A DNA stretch of 64,000 bases, from contig JAQGBZ010000173.1 in NCBI GenBank assembly GCA_034687125.1, positions 1 through 64,000 on the forward strand, read 5' to 3'. The notes below the pieces were generated by a model. The model made no database searches. It saw only the letters and a list, made by a program, of their open reading frames with translations, and was not told where the DNA came from. Source of the DNA: Neelides folsomi. Its lineage: Eukaryota > Arthropoda > Collembola > Neelipleona > Neelidae. The stretch's first letter is position 1. The number at the start of each line of letters is the position of its first letter. The position numbers and the translations under genes were made by a program. This document shows positions 60,850 to 64,000 of the stretch, piece by piece.

Positions 60850-61666
60850 TTTCACTCAAAATTCAAGCTAAATATTTTAAAATATGAATTCTTGGAATTT
60901 CGGGCGGTAATTAAAGTAGCAAAGAGAACAATCAAGAGTTTTATGAATTTGTTTAAAGATAAGGATTCATCAAATAACTCTAGGTATATGGTACACAGAA
61001 GTTTACTAAGGTAAGTGGAAACAATATCTGAAATTGATTTTCGCTATTACATAAATGAAATAATTAAAACATTCAATTTAGGAAAATCCAATTTTGCCCT
61101 TAAAAGCAAAATACCAATTTATTGCGTAAAACAAGTTCTAATAATTATCATATATCATTGATAACTCCTACTGCAAAATTAAAATTATTCAATGAGATTA
61201 TTATTAAAAATGTAATATTTTTATATTTTAGTAATCAAATTGCTAAAAAACGACATCTTTCATCCATTAATCGTTAATTGAATTTATAATTTGATTGTGT
61301 ATAAACGATAAGAAAACACTTCAGTACCTATCTTTTAAATATATATTATTGTTCCTGCATTAATATTCCCATTCCAAACGCCTATACCAAAATTAAATTG
61401 ATAACTTAAGATATTACTGTCGCTTTTAGATATTATGATTGATTTGATTTCAATTTTGAGTTGTTTACAATATTCATTCTAACATCCCATATGGGAAAAT
61501 TCTTGGGAGCGCTCACGGGAACGCTACCATATATTCCCATACATATATGCGTTCCCTGGAAAGTTCCTATGTACTCAATTCAAATACATGCTTTTCCACC
61601 AGCGTTCCTGGGAATCATATATCTGGCATGGGGACGTCCTCAGGAATTGGGACATACATCTCCACT
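60850..61666. other. intergenic, GC-richer towards the right
   Basis: No gene to about 61470. From 61490 the DNA is less AT-rich and carries GGGAACGCT (61517-61525) and its mirror (61549-61556, 61601-61608), leading into the MITE. Confidence 0.4.
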
Positions 61667-61845
61667 GTGATGTCCAGAAGGGGAAAATACGTGTACCACT
61701 AAAACTTAAGTAGCGGGTTTTATCGTTTGCTTATCTTGATATAATAATACTTCATTATAAGCATACGATAAAGCTCGCTACATAAGGTTGAGACTCTCAA
61801 CCCCTCTCTCAACTTGAGAGGCACATGTGTGTTTCTGGACATCAC
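61667..61845. mobile_element. short MITE nested in GGGAACGCT-motif DNA
   Basis: A 179-base element starting GTGATGTCCAGAA and ending TTCTGGACATCAC, perfect inverted ends of 13 bases. An inner inverted repeat, GTAGCGGGTTTTATCGTTTG against ATACGATAAAGCTCGCTAC, forms a stem, and CTCAACCCC/CTCTCAACTTGAGAGG lies near the right end. No open frame. The flanks on both sides contain GGGAACGCT or AGCGTTCC words, so it probably inserted into an older element. Confidence 0.6.
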
Positions 61846-61938
61846 CGGGATCGTTCCCGGGAACGCTCTTGGCATCCATAAATCTAACCTAATTATCATT
61901 TAGACAAATGAATTTCATTGGAATTTTTATTCGATATA

Positions 61939-63864
61939 TTAAATAAGACTAGATGAACGGTGACAACAACTCAATAAAATTGAATTTTTAATTGACGAAA
62001 ATATTGATTTTTCTCTTAATATAATTTGCAGTAGTGAAATAAAAATTCCCATGAATAAAATATAAAATGACCCCTTTAAATTATTAAACGTGAGTTTTCG
62101 TGCACCACCTTCATTAAATTGAAATGTGGGCTTTTGCTTTGAATCCTTTTGCCAATTAAGAAAATCAGCTCTTAATTTTTCCAAATCCAATAGTTCCATT
62201 TTATCGATTATTCCCGTGTCAAGATACGCTTTAATAATTCGGTCAAAATTTTTCCTAAAAACGGCCTTTGGTTCAAAAGCATATCCTGAAACATGCGGTG
62301 CGAAAGTATATTCTTTAGATTTCACAAATGGGTTTTTTCTTGATCTGCTGCTAAAATTTCTATAAAATGTAAACCTTGCTCCGGCCTCAAAAGAAATGCA
62401 TGCAAAATCAGATTTGAGAGTTTTCAAGAAACAATTAACTGAATCTGGTTCGTAACTCATTCTGGATGTAATTTCCTTATAAATATAATTGGTGGATTTT
62501 CGCATAGCAAACTCAGCAGATCCGCCAATTAGGGCCAATTCCAAACCAAATGTAAACTTTTTCGATGTGACAAGTTGGAGATAAGTTTCAGGAACTTGTT
62601 GTTTAATTGGGAAAACAAGATTTCCAAATAATTTTGATTTATAGCCAGTTGTAATAACAATCGAAAATAAGAACCAAATGATAGCCAACACCATTCCAGA
62701 ATTTAAAGATTTTTCTTTAAGGCCAAATCCTTGGTCTAATAAATTACCAAAAATCATATCCACATTTTCTTTGAGTAAAATTGAGTTGAATCTTATATAT
62801 GAAATTATACAAAAAATAAATAAAGATGCAAAACTTGAAACTACAAGAAAAATCCAAGTTGTTAATGAAAATGACCAAACAATTGATGTCCAAGGGTAAA
62901 TTGGATATGGTTCAGAAACTGTAAAAATAATTCGCACGAAAGTGATTGGTTTGGCAAATCCCAAGACTCTTCCTCTTGCTTGAGTTTGCCCGCCTAATAA
63001 AGCAATGTCGGCTCTATCATGAACAATGTCACCCATTGAACCAATCCAACTTCCATTGGCCAAAGGGCCGCCTGTGCTCCCACCAATTCCAGATAGTAAA
63101 TGGATGGTGAAATTAAAAATTACCGCCAATTCTAAAATCAATTGGCCTTGGACGCCTCTTTTAAATTCAAGTTTCCCATTAGTTGTTTTAAGTTCTGACC
63201 ACGCTAATAGTTTTGTTGGTGAACTTACTCTGAGAATTCTTCCGTAAAAATTGTCTAATTGGTCAGGAAAAAAGGATTTTAACTCATTTGAGAATAAATT
63301 GGTTAGATTTGATTCATTAGCTTGAAACAAAAATGTTCTTTTTTCTTTAAAGTAATCACAATAAAAACATCCAGTGTTTAAAATCACCGTGGACTTTCCA
63401 TTTTGTTTTATATAACTAGCTATAAGTCGGAATTTAAGTTTTTTGGTAAATTCGATATTTAAAACAGGCTCAACGAGATTTTTTGATAACACGAATAAAA
63501 AATAATCTTCGTCTTTATGAGTTATTGGTCCAAATTTTGGAAATAAGAATTGACTAATGTTTAATGACTTTTGTGGAAATATTCGACTAATAAATAAAAT
63601 TGTAATCATGCAACGTTGAATTGCGAATTTATGTATATTATGAAATGAAGAAACTTTCTGATTGATATTTGAATCAAAATTGTAATTATATAAGGAATTT
63701 GACTGATCTACATTTAATTGATTGTTTACAAAATATTGTGTAGAATAATTTTCAATTGAAGAATCACCAACTAAAATTACATCACAGCCAATAAAATAAC
63801 TCTGGACAAAATTATTTGTAAATCTACTTAAAATGTTAATATTTTCCATTTTTATATTTAACAT
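61939..63864 (-). CDS. ionotropic receptor (IR), chemosensory type, intronless
   Basis: One open exon of 641 residues from ATG 63864. IRs are variant ionotropic glutamate receptors used for smell and taste in arthropods. Order seen: a divergent N-terminal domain; ligand-binding S1 (FKRGVQGQLILELAVIFNF, GSMGDIVHDRADIALLGG, then FAKPITFVRIIFTVSEPYPI); M1 (VWSFSLTTWIFLVVSSFASL); a pore segment; M3 (GMVLAIIWFLFSIVITTGYK) ending TGYKSKLFGNLVFP, the counterpart of the SYTANLAAFL motif; S2 (ITSRMSYEPDSVNCFLKTLK, FAPHVSGYAFEPKAVFRKNF); and a last helix (NLKGSFYILFMGIFISLLQI). A leading Leu-rich segment rather than a clear signal peptide begins the chain, so an upstream exon is possible. Lack of introns fits the fast-evolving divergent IR group, often formed by retroposition and duplication. 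Ligand unknown. Confidence 0.88.
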   Translation of the reverse strand: MLNIKMENINILSRFTNNFVQSYFIGCDVILVGDSSIENYSTQYFVNNQLNVDQSNSLYNYNFDSNINQKVSSFHNIHKFAIQRCMITILFISRIFPQKSLNISQFLFPKFGPITHKDEDYFLFVLSKNLVEPVLNIEFTKKLKFRLIASYIKQNGKSTVILNTGCFYCDYFKEKRTFLFQANESNLTNLFSNELKSFFPDQLDNFYGRILRVSSPTKLLAWSELKTTNGKLEFKRGVQGQLILELAVIFNFTIHLLSGIGGSTGGPLANGSWIGSMGDIVHDRADIALLGGQTQARGRVLGFAKPITFVRIIFTVSEPYPIYPWTSIVWSFSLTTWIFLVVSSFASLFIFCIISYIRFNSILLKENVDMIFGNLLDQGFGLKEKSLNSGMVLAIIWFLFSIVITTGYKSKLFGNLVFPIKQQVPETYLQLVTSKKFTFGLELALIGGSAEFAMRKSTNYIYKEITSRMSYEPDSVNCFLKTLKSDFACISFEAGARFTFYRNFSSRSRKNPFVKSKEYTFAPHVSGYAFEPKAVFRKNFDRIIKAYLDTGIIDKMELLDLEKLRADFLNWQKDSKQKPTFQFNEGGARKLTFNNLKGSFYILFMGIFISLLQIILREKSIFSSIKNSILLSCCHRSSSLI

Positions 63865-64000
63865 TATGTACTTAATTATTAGATAGATAATTGAAATAAT
63901 TGGTATATAGGGAAGTTAATTTTTCATTTAGAATCTTTAATTTGCAATATTTAAGCGAGAATTTCATAAGAAACTTATATGCCTTTAATTCATAAGACTT

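Overview
This is eukaryotic, AT-rich (visibly about 70 percent A+T) nuclear DNA from an arthropod. Genes are split by short GT-AG introns, mostly 50-120 bases, lie on both strands and form no operons. Insect or crustacean-type families support the call: a ZAD/C2H2 zinc-finger factor, a gustatory-type receptor, a divergent ionotropic receptor, a glutamate-gated-chloride-type Cys-loop channel, a cuticular SAP-repeat protein, and Tc1, mariner and hAT-type transposon debris. A springtail or other early hexapod would fit, but that placement is inference.

Layout. 1-5250: remnant of a Tc1-type transposase, then a STAT transcription factor (minus strand). 6200-8650: an RBR ubiquitin ligase of the HOIL-1/RBCK1 type with a duplicated RING1-IBR module. 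10120-11760: a secreted coiled-coil/MATH-domain protein. 12372-12444: tRNA-Val. 12820-13142: a 77-residue secreted peptide. 13435-13850: a MITE. 14213-15449: a WD40 protein. 16279-18405: a GH1 beta-glucosidase. 19166-21439: a Cys-loop chloride channel. 22226-23663: a secreted protein of unknown family. 26006-26599: a cuticle-like repeat protein. 28578-31852: proteasome subunit Rpn1/PSMD2. 32857-34632: a BAR-like coiled-coil protein with a PPPPY tail motif. 36933-38713: a His/Gly-rich low-complexity protein. 39229-47732: a divergent receptor tyrosine kinase whose introns hold MITEs and a dead mariner. 47976-49521: a degraded Tc1 element with intact ends. 49600-52428: a Death-like/NB-ARC/helical/DM9 protein. 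52604-52934: a hAT-type MITE with 8-bp target duplication. 53836-55405: a ZAD/C2H2 factor, followed by a broken copy of its first exon. 58130-59357: a gustatory-type receptor. 59759-60849: a mucin-like secreted protein. 61667-61845: a MITE. 61939-63864: an intronless ionotropic receptor.

The genes do not form one pathway, but several belong to immune signalling in other animals: STAT (JAK/STAT), the HOIL-1-like RBR ligase (linear-ubiquitin complex) and the Death-like/NB-ARC/DM9 protein. The last is the most unusual item: an NLR/Apaf-1-style NTPase switch with C-terminal DM9 repeats, a lectin-type domain. All exon joins marked as checked were verified by hand for GT-AG borders and reading phase. 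No database search was possible.
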